Shown here: one piece after another, positions 45,138 to 54,910 of the stretch
Numbering within the stretch: the first letter of the stretch is position 1
Layout of the letters: each line of letters begins with the position of its first letter
Assembly (NCBI RefSeq): GCF_021412565.1
Contig: NZ_JAKCLJ010000004.1
Span: forward strand, 186,001-250,000
Length of the DNA stretch: 64,000 nt
Direction of reading: 5' to 3'
Source: Shewanella sp. AS1
GTDB lineage: Bacteria; Pseudomonadota; Gammaproteobacteria; Enterobacterales; Shewanellaceae
Made by a program: the position numbers and the translations under genes
Notes under the pieces: model-generated
The model's database searches: none
Seen by the model: the letters and a program-made list of their open reading frames with translations, nothing else
Told to the model about the DNA's origin: nothing

Positions 45138-46970
45138 TTGGCAGCATTACACCCACAATTTTTTGGCCCATTAAGAGACCTGCTTCAACAGAGATTTGTG
45201 CCGCATTTACCACCATTGCTAGGGCAAGGTGGGCGAGAAGATAAACCCAAAAAGCAAATTTCTAGGGCATTTAGTGCATTCGTACTTCAGCAAAAATTCG
45301 ATTTAGACGTAGTAACTGCAGCCAATGCAGTTGTGGACGACTATGAAGATCATGGTATCGATGCCATCTACTATCATGAAGTTGATCAGACTCTGTACTT
45401 AGTACAGTCAAAAATGAAGGAAGATGCGCAATTCCAACTGGGCGAAGCGCAGGCTTTTATTGAGGGTGTAAAGTTACTTTTAAACAAGCAATTTCAACGC
45501 TTTAATCAAAATGTACAAAATCTTCAAGTAGATATTGAAACAGCATTAGACGAGTGTGAAAGCATTCAACTGCTTGTTGCATACACAGGTAATGGAATTA
45601 CCATACAAGCACAAAACTACCTACAACCAGCGATCCAAGAGCTAATTGATGAAGGTGAAGAGCAAATCGAACCTGGTTATCAAGAGTTCACTGCCACCGA
45701 TGTTGAGCAGGCTCTTCGCAGTGAACATGCGGTTGATACAGTAAACGAGCGTGTCGCTGTATATAAGTTTCGAGTGCAAGAACAACCACGAAAAGTCGTA
45801 TTTGGTATCGCCAAACTAACCGATTTAATTGCCTTGCACACCACTCATGACCGCAAACTCTACGAGAAAAATATTCGCTATTTTATTGGTGCTGGCAGAC
45901 GCGGGGTAAATAAAGCCATTAAAGACACCCTTTTACATGAGCCTGAAAATTTTATTTACCTTAACAACGGCATAACCCTTGTAGGCAATACGGTTAAAGT
46001 TAAGTCAAATAACCGAAGCGGTGCGAAAAATATCGATGTGAGAGGCCTGTCCGTCGTCAACGGTGCACAAACCATCGCCAGTGCAGCACAGTTTATGAGT
46101 GAGAATCCTGATGCCGATATCAGCCAAGCCCAAGTGATGGTAACCATTATCAACACGGGGAACGATGCGTTTCACAAACAAGTAACTAAAGCACGTAACC
46201 TACAAAATCCTGTCGACTTAGCCAACTTTGCTGCTCTGGACGACACCCAAGAGCGCTTGCGCCAAGAGATGAAAATGTTCGGTGTCGAATACCTCTATCG
46301 CCCACAACAAACCGCAGCGGCTGGTATTCGTAGCATCACTATCGACACCTTGGCAAAAGCGCTGGCCTGTATGCAAGCTGATGTGCGCGTGCCTTATCAG
46401 CTAAAGGCAGAGCCAGGTAAGTTTACCAACCAGGAAACTGATGAATACCAAGCCATTTTTAGTTCCGGTTTACAAGGTGCTGTAGCCATTAACGCGGTGA
46501 ACTGCTATCTGGCGATACAAGGCTTATGCACGGCTGCGGAACGCGGGCATCCAAGCCCAGAAAAACTGGTCTATCGCCATTTTACCTACTGTATAACCAC
46601 GCTTGTAATGGCGCAGTTTAAAGACGCTATTACTGCCCCTGAGATTTCTGAGCAAGCAATATTTGAAGGTTTAATCAGTCGTACCTTTGATGAGCTTCGA
46701 CAGCAATTTTTTGATAGTTTTACAACATTAGCATTGGGCAGTGTTCCGCACGCGTATTTCAAACGCTTAGGCGATACAGCTCGTTTAATGCAGTCGGTGT
46801 GGATCAGCCATTTAAACTTGGCAGAAAACCAAGTAGTGATAGCCAAACAAGAACGCCTTCAAGCGAACGACCCACATAACCAGAATTTATTCAGTTACTT
46901 AGCCGAGCAAACACATCGCCAGCAAGGGCAAAACGCTCAAGCTTCCAATCGGCAAGCACAGCCAGCGTAG
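45138..46970 (+). CDS. AIPR-family protein (abortive infection phage resistance)
   Basis: A 610-residue protein of the AIPR family. The N-terminal 120 residues look like a PD-(D/E)XK nuclease fold: GIDAIYY at 73-79 and LVQSK at 88-92 give the D...QXK pattern. The AIPR domain follows (about 230-500): RYFIGAGRRGVNKAIKDTLL, YLNNGITLVGN and RGLSVVNGAQTIAS, with a late segment EYLYRPQQTAAAGIRS. AIPR proteins occur in plasmid phage-resistance loci; some are RNA-binding or nucleases. Start TTG 45138 behind GGAAAGGGA. It lies between the helicase and the methyltransferase genes. Confidence 0.88.
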   Translation: MAALHPQFFGPLRDLLQQRFVPHLPPLLGQGGREDKPKKQISRAFSAFVLQQKFDLDVVTAANAVVDDYEDHGIDAIYYHEVDQTLYLVQSKMKEDAQFQLGEAQAFIEGVKLLLNKQFQRFNQNVQNLQVDIETALDECESIQLLVAYTGNGITIQAQNYLQPAIQELIDEGEEQIEPGYQEFTATDVEQALRSEHAVDTVNERVAVYKFRVQEQPRKVVFGIAKLTDLIALHTTHDRKLYEKNIRYFIGAGRRGVNKAIKDTLLHEPENFIYLNNGITLVGNTVKVKSNNRSGAKNIDVRGLSVVNGAQTIASAAQFMSENPDADISQAQVMVTIINTGNDAFHKQVTKARNLQNPVDLANFAALDDTQERLRQEMKMFGVEYLYRPQQTAAAGIRSITIDTLAKALACMQADVRVPYQLKAEPGKFTNQETDEYQAIFSSGLQGAVAINAVNCYLAIQGLCTAAERGHPSPEKLVYRHFTYCITTLVMAQFKDAITAPEISEQAIFEGLISRTFDELRQQFFDSFTTLALGSVPHAYFKRLGDTARLMQSVWISHLNLAENQVVIAKQERLQANDPHNQNLFSYLAEQTHRQQGQNAQASNRQAQPA

Positions 46971-47024
46971 TCATTGCTGTGGAACAAAAACGCTAAGTAA
47001 CGAACACAAGATAAGAGTACAGAA

Positions 47025-48764
47025 ATGATGAGCAAAACCAAATTAGAATTGACCTGGATAGGTAAAAACGAACGCAAAAAGTTAGAGCCGCGCATTCTAT
47101 TAGAAGACCCGAGCAAGTCTTACCATGCCAGCCAAAAAGTCACCCAAAACGATATTTTTGATAATAAGCTGATTTTTGGCGATAACCTATTGGCGCTAAA
47201 GGCATTGGAGCAAGAGTATGTTGGGCAAGTAAAGTGTATTTACATAGACCCACCATATAACACAGGCCAAGCATTTGAACATTATGACGATGGACTTGAG
47301 AACTCAATATGGTTAAATCTTATGAGAGAAAGACTAGAGATACTCTGGTCTTTATTGAAAAGTGATGGTTACATTGCAGTTCAGATAGACGACAAACAAT
47401 TTGCAAGACTGTATTTATTGATGTCTGAGATATGTGATGAAAGGAACTTAAAAACAATCACTGTAAAAATGAGTGAGGCGAGCGGCCTGAAAATGGGGTC
47501 GGTAAAAAAATATGGAAGTATCCCAAAGCTAAAGGAATATATAATTCTTGCAAAGAAAGACGGTGTTAAGAATATTAGGCTAGATCCTGTTCCAAAGGAA
47601 AAGTGGGACACTGAGTACAATATATTCCTTGATTGCTTTACAAAAGATGATAAAGCAAAGGTAGATGAAATATGCAATTTGGACGGCGGAGTTACGGAAA
47701 AAGATTTAGCTACTCTCGATAATATTGCTAATAAAATAAATCTGAAATCGGTGGCTGAAATATGCAAAGAACTAGGGTTGAAAGGGAAAGAGAAAGATAA
47801 CTGGCTATTTGAAAACGCATATCGTATTTGTCAATGTGCTACATCTGCTTCCGTATTGAGTTTAGCAAATGAAAAAAGAGAAAAGATTCAGCAAGAGTTA
47901 TTTTTCGTAAAGTCAAAAAAAGGGATGATTTATTTTGTTAGAGGTAATTATTCGACGGAATCTAAAAAACCGAGGGTTCAATTAATTTTTGCGGAGGATA
48001 ACCTTACTGTACATCCAGGGGATCTTTGGACAGATATAAGGACAACTGGTCTTGAAGCTGAAGGGAAGGTCAGTTTCAAAAACGGTAAAAAGCCTGAAGC
48101 GCTTGTGGAAAGAGTCATAAAAATGGCGACTGAACCTGGTGACATAGTTTTGGATTCTTTTGCTGGATCTGGCACTACTGCAGCTGTAGCTCATAAAATG
48201 AATAGAAAATGGATTTTAGTTGAGCGAGGTATGCAATGTGACACTCACATTATTCCGCGAATGAAGCGGGTAATTGATGGTTCCGACCCTGCGGGCATTA
48301 CGATGAAATATGGTTGGCAAGGTGGTGGCGGCTTCCGTTACTACAAACTTGCACCGTCTTTAATTGTGAAAGACAAGTTTGGCTTGGAAGTGATCAACAA
48401 AGAATACAACCCAGAAATGCTTGCCGAAGCGGTTTGTAAGCTAGAAGGCTTTACCTATGCGCCATCGGAAGTGGATTGGTGGGATCATGGTTATTCAACC
48501 GAGACTGATCATATTTATGTCACAACACAAAGCCTGTCTGTTGAAAAGTTAGAAGCACTTTCCGAGGAAGTAGGTAGTGATCGAACCCTATTGGTGATGT
48601 GTGGTGCATTTCGCTGTGAGTCAGGTCGCTTTGTCAATTTAACCCTGAAAAAGCTACCAAAAGCCATTTTAGATAAGTGTCAATTTGGTCAGGACGATTA
48701 TTCGTTAAACGTGGCTAACTTAACAGATGATGCGTATGCCGATGACGATGCAGCGCAAGATTAA
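47025..48764 (+). CDS. Type III-like adenine DNA methyltransferase (Mod)
   Basis: A 579-residue beta-class N6-adenine methyltransferase. Catalytic motif IV DPPYNTG lies at 75-81, ahead of the SAM-binding motif I DSFAGSGTT (about 376-384), the order of type III Mod proteins. The segment between them (about 100-360) is the target-recognition region. That segment is clearly more AT-rich than either end of the gene (by eye), as if swapped in. With the Res-like gene 21 bases downstream it should form a type III-like complex that methylates and reads one DNA strand of a short site. Confidence 0.93.
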   Translation: MMSKTKLELTWIGKNERKKLEPRILLEDPSKSYHASQKVTQNDIFDNKLIFGDNLLALKALEQEYVGQVKCIYIDPPYNTGQAFEHYDDGLENSIWLNLMRERLEILWSLLKSDGYIAVQIDDKQFARLYLLMSEICDERNLKTITVKMSEASGLKMGSVKKYGSIPKLKEYIILAKKDGVKNIRLDPVPKEKWDTEYNIFLDCFTKDDKAKVDEICNLDGGVTEKDLATLDNIANKINLKSVAEICKELGLKGKEKDNWLFENAYRICQCATSASVLSLANEKREKIQQELFFVKSKKGMIYFVRGNYSTESKKPRVQLIFAEDNLTVHPGDLWTDIRTTGLEAEGKVSFKNGKKPEALVERVIKMATEPGDIVLDSFAGSGTTAAVAHKMNRKWILVERGMQCDTHIIPRMKRVIDGSDPAGITMKYGWQGGGGFRYYKLAPSLIVKDKFGLEVINKEYNPEMLAEAVCKLEGFTYAPSEVDWWDHGYSTETDHIYVTTQSLSVEKLEALSEEVGSDRTLLVMCGAFRCESGRFVNLTLKKLPKAILDKCQFGQDDYSLNVANLTDDAYADDDAAQD

Positions 48765-48785
48765 CGGTTAATAAGGATAATTATA

Positions 48786-51521
48786 ATGACCATGGATTTA
48801 TCAAGCTTAAAACCCGAGCAAATACGTGCCATTAATAACGTTATTAGCCGTTTAAGTTTACGCCAACCGCAGCAAGACTCGCTGCGCGCTTTAGCAGTGG
48901 CAATTAGTACCTCAGAGAACAAACTACTGGACCCTAAGCGCGATGTGCCAGAATTATTAGAAACCCTAAAAGCGCAGTTTCCTAAGCTCAGTGATTTTGA
49001 ACGCGACTTTCCATCACTGTGTTTTGCCTTGGCAACTGGTGTAGGTAAAACCCGTTTGATGGGGGCTTTTATTACCTATTTGTATCAGGTACATGGCATT
49101 CGCAACTACTTTGTGTTGGCCCCAAACCTGACGATTTATGAAAAGCTGATCAGCGATTTTTCGCCCGCTTCGCCTAAGTATGTGTTTAAAGGGATCATGG
49201 ACTTCGCGCTAGACGCACCTAGGGTAATTACAGGTGATAATTACGAACGTCTGAACTTAAGAGGAGGTACTCTCTTTGGCTCGATAGATATCAATGTTTT
49301 TAACATAGCCAAAATTAATACCGAAGTGCGCGGCGGTAAGGCTCCAAGAATAAAAAGATTTGCCGAAGTATTAGGTGAAAGCTACTTCGAGCATTTATCA
49401 AAGTTACCCGATTTAGTGCTGCTGATGGACGAATCGCACCGTTATCGTGCCGATGCCGGTATGCGTGCGCTCAATGAGCTTAATCCGCTATTCGCCTTGG
49501 AGCTTACGGCCACACCCTTTACCGAATCAAGTCGTGGCCCAGTGCACTTTAAAAATGTGGTGATTGATTATCCTCTAGCCTGTGCCATGGACGATGGTTT
49601 TGTAAAAGAGCCTGCTGTCGTTACTCAGCGTAACTTTGATGCCAGCCAATATGATAAAGATGAACTAGAAACCATTAAGTTAATGGACGGTATTCGTTTG
49701 CATGAGCAAACCAAAGTGGATTTAACTACTTACGCACATGAAAACGATGCCAAGCTAGTTAAGCCCTTTATGTTAGTGATTGCCCGTGATACCACCCATG
49801 CCGCGGAACTTTTAACTAAGCTTGAAAGCGTATTTGAAGGGCGCTATCGCGGTAAAGTAATTCAGGTTGATAGCAGCAAAAAAGAAGAAGAAACCATTCA
49901 GGCGCTGCTTAATGTTGAACATGTGGATGAACCTACCGAGATTGTTATACACGTTAACATGCTAAAAGAAGGTTGGGACGTCACCAACCTGTACACCATT
50001 GTGCCATTGCGCGCAGCTAATGCCAGAACCTTAATTGAGCAGTCAATTGGCCGTGGTTTGCGTTTACCTTATGGTAAACGTACAGGTGTTGAAGCCGTTG
50101 ATACGCTAAGTATTGTCGCGCACGACAAATTCCAAGAAATTGTTGATGAGGCTAACGACCCGAATAACCCACTGCGCCTGAAAACGCGAGTATTAGATCG
50201 CCCAGAAGACGATGTAACCAAACAAAGTGTGCAGGTGAAATCGAACCTAGAGCAGCAACTTACTGGTTCAGGTGTAACCGCAACAGGTGCGGATGGTAAC
50301 CGTGAGGTACAAGAACCTAAAGCCGCTTATACCACGCCGAACCAACAAACCGTTGCCCGCGCTGCATTGGACGTGATCAAGCAATATCAAACGCGCCCTA
50401 CCGATGCGCCAACCAGTAAAGCGCTGTTAACGACTGAGGTAAAAGCACAGATCACCGAACAAGTAAAAGCTCAGTTAACCCAAGAGCAACGGGAGCTATT
50501 TACTGAAGAATCGGTGGATATTGCGGCGATTGTTGAGCAAGTCACCAAGCTCACGGTGGATAACACTATAGATATTCCTCGTATTATTGTTTCTCCATCT
50601 GGTGAAGTACGTACCGGTTATCATCCGTTTGATTTAGACATTGCTGCAATCAAAGGTTTAAAACCTATCGACCGAACGCTGATCCAACAAAGCCTGCAAG
50701 ACAATCACCAAACCATTCGTGGCGAAGGAGATTCAGGTAACTACGAGCCGGTGAAGCAGAATTACATTTTGAAGAAGCTATTCGACTACGACGATATTCC
50801 TTACGACGAGCAAGCTGAACTCTTGTTTGACCTAGCCACTCAAGCAGTCAATACACTGTCGACTGAAAACGACGACGATGTGGTTGAGAATATTCTGCAA
50901 AACCAAAGTGATGCAATTGCGAAGTTAATTCATGCGCAACTAAACAACCACTTCTTTGAAGAAGCAACCGAGTACGTGGTCGATGTACGCAGTGGCTTTA
51001 GCACCTTACGTGACTGCGCTTACACCATAGCGCAAGACCAGCCGGTGCAAAACTACCGTGATACCGTGCGCGATGTCAGTCGCATCAAACAAATGCTCTT
51101 TGGCGGCTTTAGCCGATGTTTATACCCGCTGCAAAAGTTTGATTCAGACACTGAGCGCCGTTTTGCGGTGATCTTGGAGCGTGATTGCGAGAAGTGGTTT
51201 AAGCCCGCCAAAGGGCAATTCAAGATGTATTACAAACGCGGTAGCGAGCATCCTGAATACGTGCCGGATTTCGTTGCTGAAACCACCGACTGTGTATTGA
51301 TGATTGAAACCAAAAGTACCCAACATCAAAACCAAGACGGCAGTTGGAATGAGGAAGTCACCGAAAAAGCCCGCAGCGGTGTGAAGTGGTGTAACCATGC
51401 CAGTGAATACCTTGCACAGCACGGTGGCAAGCCTTGGAAATACTTACTCATCCCGCATGATGCAGTGAAAGAAGCTAATTCTTTGGAGCTCTTTATAACG
51501 ATGTTTAGTAAACAAGATTAG
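48786..51521 (+). CDS. Type III-like restriction helicase-nuclease (Res)
   Basis: A 911-residue SF2 helicase with C-terminal nuclease. Motifs: Walker A ALATGVGKTR (81-90), DESH (215-218), ELTATPFTE (about 239-247), IVIHVNMLKEGWDVTNLY (motif V region) and EQSIGRGLRLPYG (motif VI). The C-terminal PD-(D/E)XK endonuclease is seen as EYVPDF then LMIETKS (about 824-842). This is the Res pattern, though the usual EcoP-type spacing differs and a long acidic/Gln-rich linker (about 450-530) is present. Together with Mod it would cut foreign DNA after ATP-driven movement. The start has an AAGGAT site. Confidence 0.92.
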   Translation: MTMDLSSLKPEQIRAINNVISRLSLRQPQQDSLRALAVAISTSENKLLDPKRDVPELLETLKAQFPKLSDFERDFPSLCFALATGVGKTRLMGAFITYLYQVHGIRNYFVLAPNLTIYEKLISDFSPASPKYVFKGIMDFALDAPRVITGDNYERLNLRGGTLFGSIDINVFNIAKINTEVRGGKAPRIKRFAEVLGESYFEHLSKLPDLVLLMDESHRYRADAGMRALNELNPLFALELTATPFTESSRGPVHFKNVVIDYPLACAMDDGFVKEPAVVTQRNFDASQYDKDELETIKLMDGIRLHEQTKVDLTTYAHENDAKLVKPFMLVIARDTTHAAELLTKLESVFEGRYRGKVIQVDSSKKEEETIQALLNVEHVDEPTEIVIHVNMLKEGWDVTNLYTIVPLRAANARTLIEQSIGRGLRLPYGKRTGVEAVDTLSIVAHDKFQEIVDEANDPNNPLRLKTRVLDRPEDDVTKQSVQVKSNLEQQLTGSGVTATGADGNREVQEPKAAYTTPNQQTVARAALDVIKQYQTRPTDAPTSKALLTTEVKAQITEQVKAQLTQEQRELFTEESVDIAAIVEQVTKLTVDNTIDIPRIIVSPSGEVRTGYHPFDLDIAAIKGLKPIDRTLIQQSLQDNHQTIRGEGDSGNYEPVKQNYILKKLFDYDDIPYDEQAELLFDLATQAVNTLSTENDDDVVENILQNQSDAIAKLIHAQLNNHFFEEATEYVVDVRSGFSTLRDCAYTIAQDQPVQNYRDTVRDVSRIKQMLFGGFSRCLYPLQKFDSDTERRFAVILERDCEKWFKPAKGQFKMYYKRGSEHPEYVPDFVAETTDCVLMIETKSTQHQNQDGSWNEEVTEKARSGVKWCNHASEYLAQHGGKPWKYLLIPHDAVKEANSLELFITMFSKQD

Positions 51522-51584
51522 TGTACAATTATCTCTGTTAAGCAAAACTTTACTTTAGAAACAAGATATATAGCGTGGAAATTC

Positions 51585-52721
51585 ATGGCACAGGCAAATA
51601 TTAATACAAAAATGTTAAAGTGGGCACGTGAGCGTGTTGGCTTTGCTGTGCCTGAATTTGCGAAGAAGTGTGGTATTAAGCCAGAACGTTTAGAAGAATG
51701 GGAAGCTGGTCAAGCCCCGCTTACTTTCAATCAAGCAATGACTTTTGCAGATAAGGCTCATATTCCATTTGGTTACTTATTTTTACCAACCCCCCCAGCT
51801 GACGAGCTACCAATTCCTGACTTACGTACACTAGGTGGTGAAGGTGTATTTAGGCCAAGTGCAGAGCTTCTTGACATAGTTAAACTTATGCAGGAACGCC
51901 AAGCTTGGTACAAGGATTATTTAAAACAACAGTTAGCGGAACCTTGCCAAGTAGTCGGTCGCTTTTCTGTAAAAGATGGCAAACAAGCGGTTGTTGCAGA
52001 TATGCGGAAAAAGTTGGGGGTTGCCGAGCACCCTAGCCGCGGCAAATGGGTAGATTACTATCGTGATTTAGTTAGTAAAATTGAGTTTGTTGGCATTTTG
52101 GTTATGCGCCAATCTGATTTAGGACACTTTACTCGGCCTTTGTTGGTGTCTGAGTTTAGAGGTTTTGCAATCTCTGATGATTATGCGCCAATTATATTTG
52201 TTAATCATGCAGATGCTCCAGGCGCTCGCTTATTCACGCTAATACACGAGCTGTGTCATATTTGGCTTGGTAAATCTGGGGTCTCTGATGGCAATACTCA
52301 AAACCACAGGCAGGAAGAGGTATTTTGTAACGCCGTTGCCGCAGAGTTTTTAGTGCCAGAGCATGAGTTTGTTGCTTTGTGGCAGAATGGCTGTGAAAGC
52401 TGGCAAGATAATTTGGGACCTTTAGAAGCACACTTTCACGTCAGCACTTGGGTATTAGCTCGCAGGGCACTCACCGTTGGTTTTATTACCGAGTATGAAT
52501 ATAGTAATTATATTGCCACTCAAAAGGCTATCAATAAAAATAAAGGTGATGGTGGTCCAACTTATTATAGGACCAAAAAAAGTCAAATTAGCCAGTCTTT
52601 TTCTAAAGCGATTATACAGCAGGCTATGAGTGGGCAAATGTTAATGCGAGATGCTGGATTTTTGTTAGGTAATATGAAACCTGCTCAAATTCCTAAATTT
52701 GCTAAGGAATTTGGCTTTTGA
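51585..52721 (+). CDS. XRE-HTH fused to ImmA/IrrE metallopeptidase
   Basis: A 378-residue protein: an N-terminal Cro/CI helix-turn-helix (about 10-65: VPEFAKKCGIKPERLEEWEAG), a linker, then a zinc metallopeptidase domain with LIHELCHIWLG (HEXXH near residues 220-224) and the downstream Glu in EEVFCNAVAAEFLVP. ImmA-like proteases cut repressors of mobile elements in answer to DNA damage or other signals. Its stop overlaps the next start (TTGA). It is 64 bases after the Res gene, the largest gap but one in the operon. Confidence 0.92.
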   Translation: MAQANINTKMLKWARERVGFAVPEFAKKCGIKPERLEEWEAGQAPLTFNQAMTFADKAHIPFGYLFLPTPPADELPIPDLRTLGGEGVFRPSAELLDIVKLMQERQAWYKDYLKQQLAEPCQVVGRFSVKDGKQAVVADMRKKLGVAEHPSRGKWVDYYRDLVSKIEFVGILVMRQSDLGHFTRPLLVSEFRGFAISDDYAPIIFVNHADAPGARLFTLIHELCHIWLGKSGVSDGNTQNHRQEEVFCNAVAAEFLVPEHEFVALWQNGCESWQDNLGPLEAHFHVSTWVLARRALTVGFITEYEYSNYIATQKAINKNKGDGGPTYYRTKKSQISQSFSKAIIQQAMSGQMLMRDAGFLLGNMKPAQIPKFAKEFGF

Positions 52722-53203
52722 AATACTTACTAGATGCTAACACATATATTCAGGCTAAAAACCAATATTACGGTATGGATATTTGTCCGGCTTATTGGGA
52801 TTGGTTGGACAAGCAATTTGCAAATGGGATAGTTGGCAGTATCGCCATGATTGGCCGCGAATTAAAAGATGGTAATGATGATTTGGCGGAATGGGTTAAA
52901 CTGCGCCCTGGTCACTTCATGAGTAATGATGATAGCGCCACACAAGCTGTTTTTGCTCAAATTGTTTCACAGGTGATGGCTGGTAGTTACAACCAAGCTA
53001 ACCGTGATAATTTTTTAGCCAAAGGCGATCCTTGGATTATTGCAAAGGCTAAAGTTTTAGACGCGACTGTTGTGTCTCATGAGTCACTAATAGTTGAAGG
53101 AACTAAAAAAGTAAAAGTACCGAATATTTGTGCTGAATTTTCTGTGCCATGCATTGATACCTTCACTTTGCTTAGAGAATTACAGGCAAGCTTTAAACTG
53201 TAA
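52718..53203 (+). CDS. DUF4411 PIN-like protein
   Basis: A 161-residue protein of DUF4411, a PIN-domain-like family. Acidic residues that would form the metal site are visible: Asp in LLDANTYIQAK at the start, Glu in MIGRELKDGNDD and the Asp in GDPWIIAKAKVLDATVVSHE. Relatives occur as the second gene after XRE-ImmA proteins and behave like toxins with RNase potential. Start TTG 52718 overlaps the previous stop and follows AAGGAA. Last gene of the six-gene operon. Function as RNase toxin is inferred. Confidence 0.88.
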   Translation: MKYLLDANTYIQAKNQYYGMDICPAYWDWLDKQFANGIVGSIAMIGRELKDGNDDLAEWVKLRPGHFMSNDDSATQAVFAQIVSQVMAGSYNQANRDNFLAKGDPWIIAKAKVLDATVVSHESLIVEGTKKVKVPNICAEFSVPCIDTFTLLRELQASFKL

Positions 53204-53481
53204 TGTGGTACAACGCCTGGAGATAGGAAAGATGTTACAGTCTCTTCAATACGGACGCTAATCCTCCTTATCTGATTTTTTGAATTAAGCAAACAATCTA
53301 AAAGTTTGTCTTTGTTAATAAAAAAGTGAGTTAACAAAGATTTGTTTAATTTGTCCATAAGACTCAGTCCATACGTTTAGCTTAATGCTTAAATATCCTT
53401 GTTATATACGCTCTAGAAGCAAGCCAGGCTCCATGTGGTCGGTATTGGAGAGCAACATTTTGATGCTTAGTATCATTCAAC

Positions 53482-54723
53482 TTAAATTTCAGATTTTTGA
53501 TTAGTTATTCCATTAAGTGTTGTGGCTGATTTTGAGGCATCCTCGATATGTTCGCTCCACCAGCACATCATTGGACGTCTAAGTTCTAGATATGTAGCAC
53601 GGTTATATGCTGTACGCACCTCATTAGCGCCTACGTGAGATAATGCAGATTCTATCCAATCAGAGTTGTAGCCCTTTTCGTTTAGAGTGGTACTAGCTAG
53701 TGAGCGAAGCCCATGGCTTACTAGCTTTCCATGAAATCCCATACGCTTTAACGCCATATTAGCCGTTTGAGTATTACAGTGAGTTTTAGGTTCTCTGTCA
53801 GCAGGAAATATGTATTCTCTATGGCCGCTAATGGGCTTTACAGCCTCCAGTACTCCAAGCATTTGTGGCGTAATCGGGATCAAATGTTCTAGTTTATTTT
53901 TCATTTTTTCAGCTGGAATAGTCCAGATTAGCTTTTCTAGATCTAGTTCTGCCCAACGTGCTGTTGCTGCTTCAGAGGGACGTGTCATAGTGTGCAACTG
54001 CCACTCAATCAGACATCGAGTTACACGTTTAATCGAAGCTTGTGAAAGCGCTCGCATTAAATCAGGTAGCTCCTCTGGGCTTAGCGTGGCCATATGTTCT
54101 TTTTTAGGCTTTTTAAATGCTGCACGAATCCCTACTAGCGGGTTTGTGGGAATGTAGCCACAGTTAACTCCGTAGTTCATGATTTCGTTAAGCCTTTGAT
54201 TGAGTCGTTTTACAGTTTCTAAACTTCCCTTAGCTTCTATAGGACGGAATAGAGTGATGACATTAGGAGCCGAGATCTTGATAAGGGGTGTATCGCCAAG
54301 ATCTGGAAAGACGTGTCTTGCTAACGATTGCCAGGTCTTTTGAGCGTGATCTTTAGTCACTTCATGTTTTTTAATTTCCAACCATTCTGCAGCAACATTC
54401 TTAAGTGTATATAGAACCTCTTGTTTTATTTTGAATGATTCTTGTTCGCGTTTATCCTTGGGATCAATACCACTAGCAACAAGTTCCCTGTATTCAATGA
54501 CCTTTTTCCTGGCTTTGACTAGAGAGACTTCGGGATAGGGGCCCATCCCAATATTGACGCGCTTTTTCGTAGTTGGATGGTAATAGTTGAAGTTCCATAA
54601 CTTTGAACCATTGCTACGAACTCGTAGCTGAAGCCCATCACCATCAGAGAGAACGATGTCTTTTGCGCCTGGCTTCTGTTTTTTGATTTGAGTGTCAGTT
54701 AAACGAGTTGTGCTGGTGGCCAT
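53482..54723 (-). CDS. P4-type tyrosine integrase of the island
   Basis: A 413-residue integrase that drives insertion and excision at ssrA. N-terminal DUF4102 arm-binding domain (about 5-90: LTDTQIKKQKPGAKDIVLSD, then GLQLRVRSNGSKLWNF), a core-binding domain (about 105-190), and the catalytic domain: Arg in HTMTRPSEAATARW, Lys in AEKMKNKLEH, HGLR (His-X2-Arg), and the Tyr in RTAYNRATYL. It is transcribed away from ssrA and lies 200 bases from the attachment site, as is usual. Confidence 0.95.
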   Translation of the reverse strand: MATSTTRLTDTQIKKQKPGAKDIVLSDGDGLQLRVRSNGSKLWNFNYYHPTTKKRVNIGMGPYPEVSLVKARKKVIEYRELVASGIDPKDKREQESFKIKQEVLYTLKNVAAEWLEIKKHEVTKDHAQKTWQSLARHVFPDLGDTPLIKISAPNVITLFRPIEAKGSLETVKRLNQRLNEIMNYGVNCGYIPTNPLVGIRAAFKKPKKEHMATLSPEELPDLMRALSQASIKRVTRCLIEWQLHTMTRPSEAATARWAELDLEKLIWTIPAEKMKNKLEHLIPITPQMLGVLEAVKPISGHREYIFPADREPKTHCNTQTANMALKRMGFHGKLVSHGLRSLASTTLNEKGYNSDWIESALSHVGANEVRTAYNRATYLELRRPMMCWWSEHIEDASKSATTLNGITNQKSEI

Positions 54724-54759
54724 AAGTCTCTCAATCGCTCAATGTGGGGGTATTGCACC

Positions 54760-54811
54760 TTGGTATTCCAAAGATAAGCTAAAAATCCTTGGCATACCAG
54801 TTGAAATACCA
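54760..54811. repeat. Right arm-type integrase sites
   Basis: TTGGTATTCCAA (54760-54771) is the exact reverse complement of the left-end TTGGAATACCAA. Two looser direct copies follow: CTTGGCATACCA (54788-54799) and TTGAAATACCA (54801-54811). They lie between integrase and ssrA. Confidence 0.6.
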
Positions 54812-54885
54812 TTCCTCTGCGCTCTCATGAGACGCTATAAGACCATGTGATACTGTAACTTATTGATTTACATGTTTTTAAGCAA

Positions 54886-54910
54886 GAAAAAAGACGTCCT
54901 GAGACGTCTT
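54886..54910 (-). terminator. Terminator of ssrA supplied by the island
   Basis: Read leftwards: AAGACGTC, loop TCAG, GACGTCTT and a T run (the run of A at 54886-54890 on the plus strand). It lies 12 bases beyond the ssrA 3' end on the island side of the junction, so the element brings its own ssrA terminator and replaces the displaced one. Confidence 0.85.
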
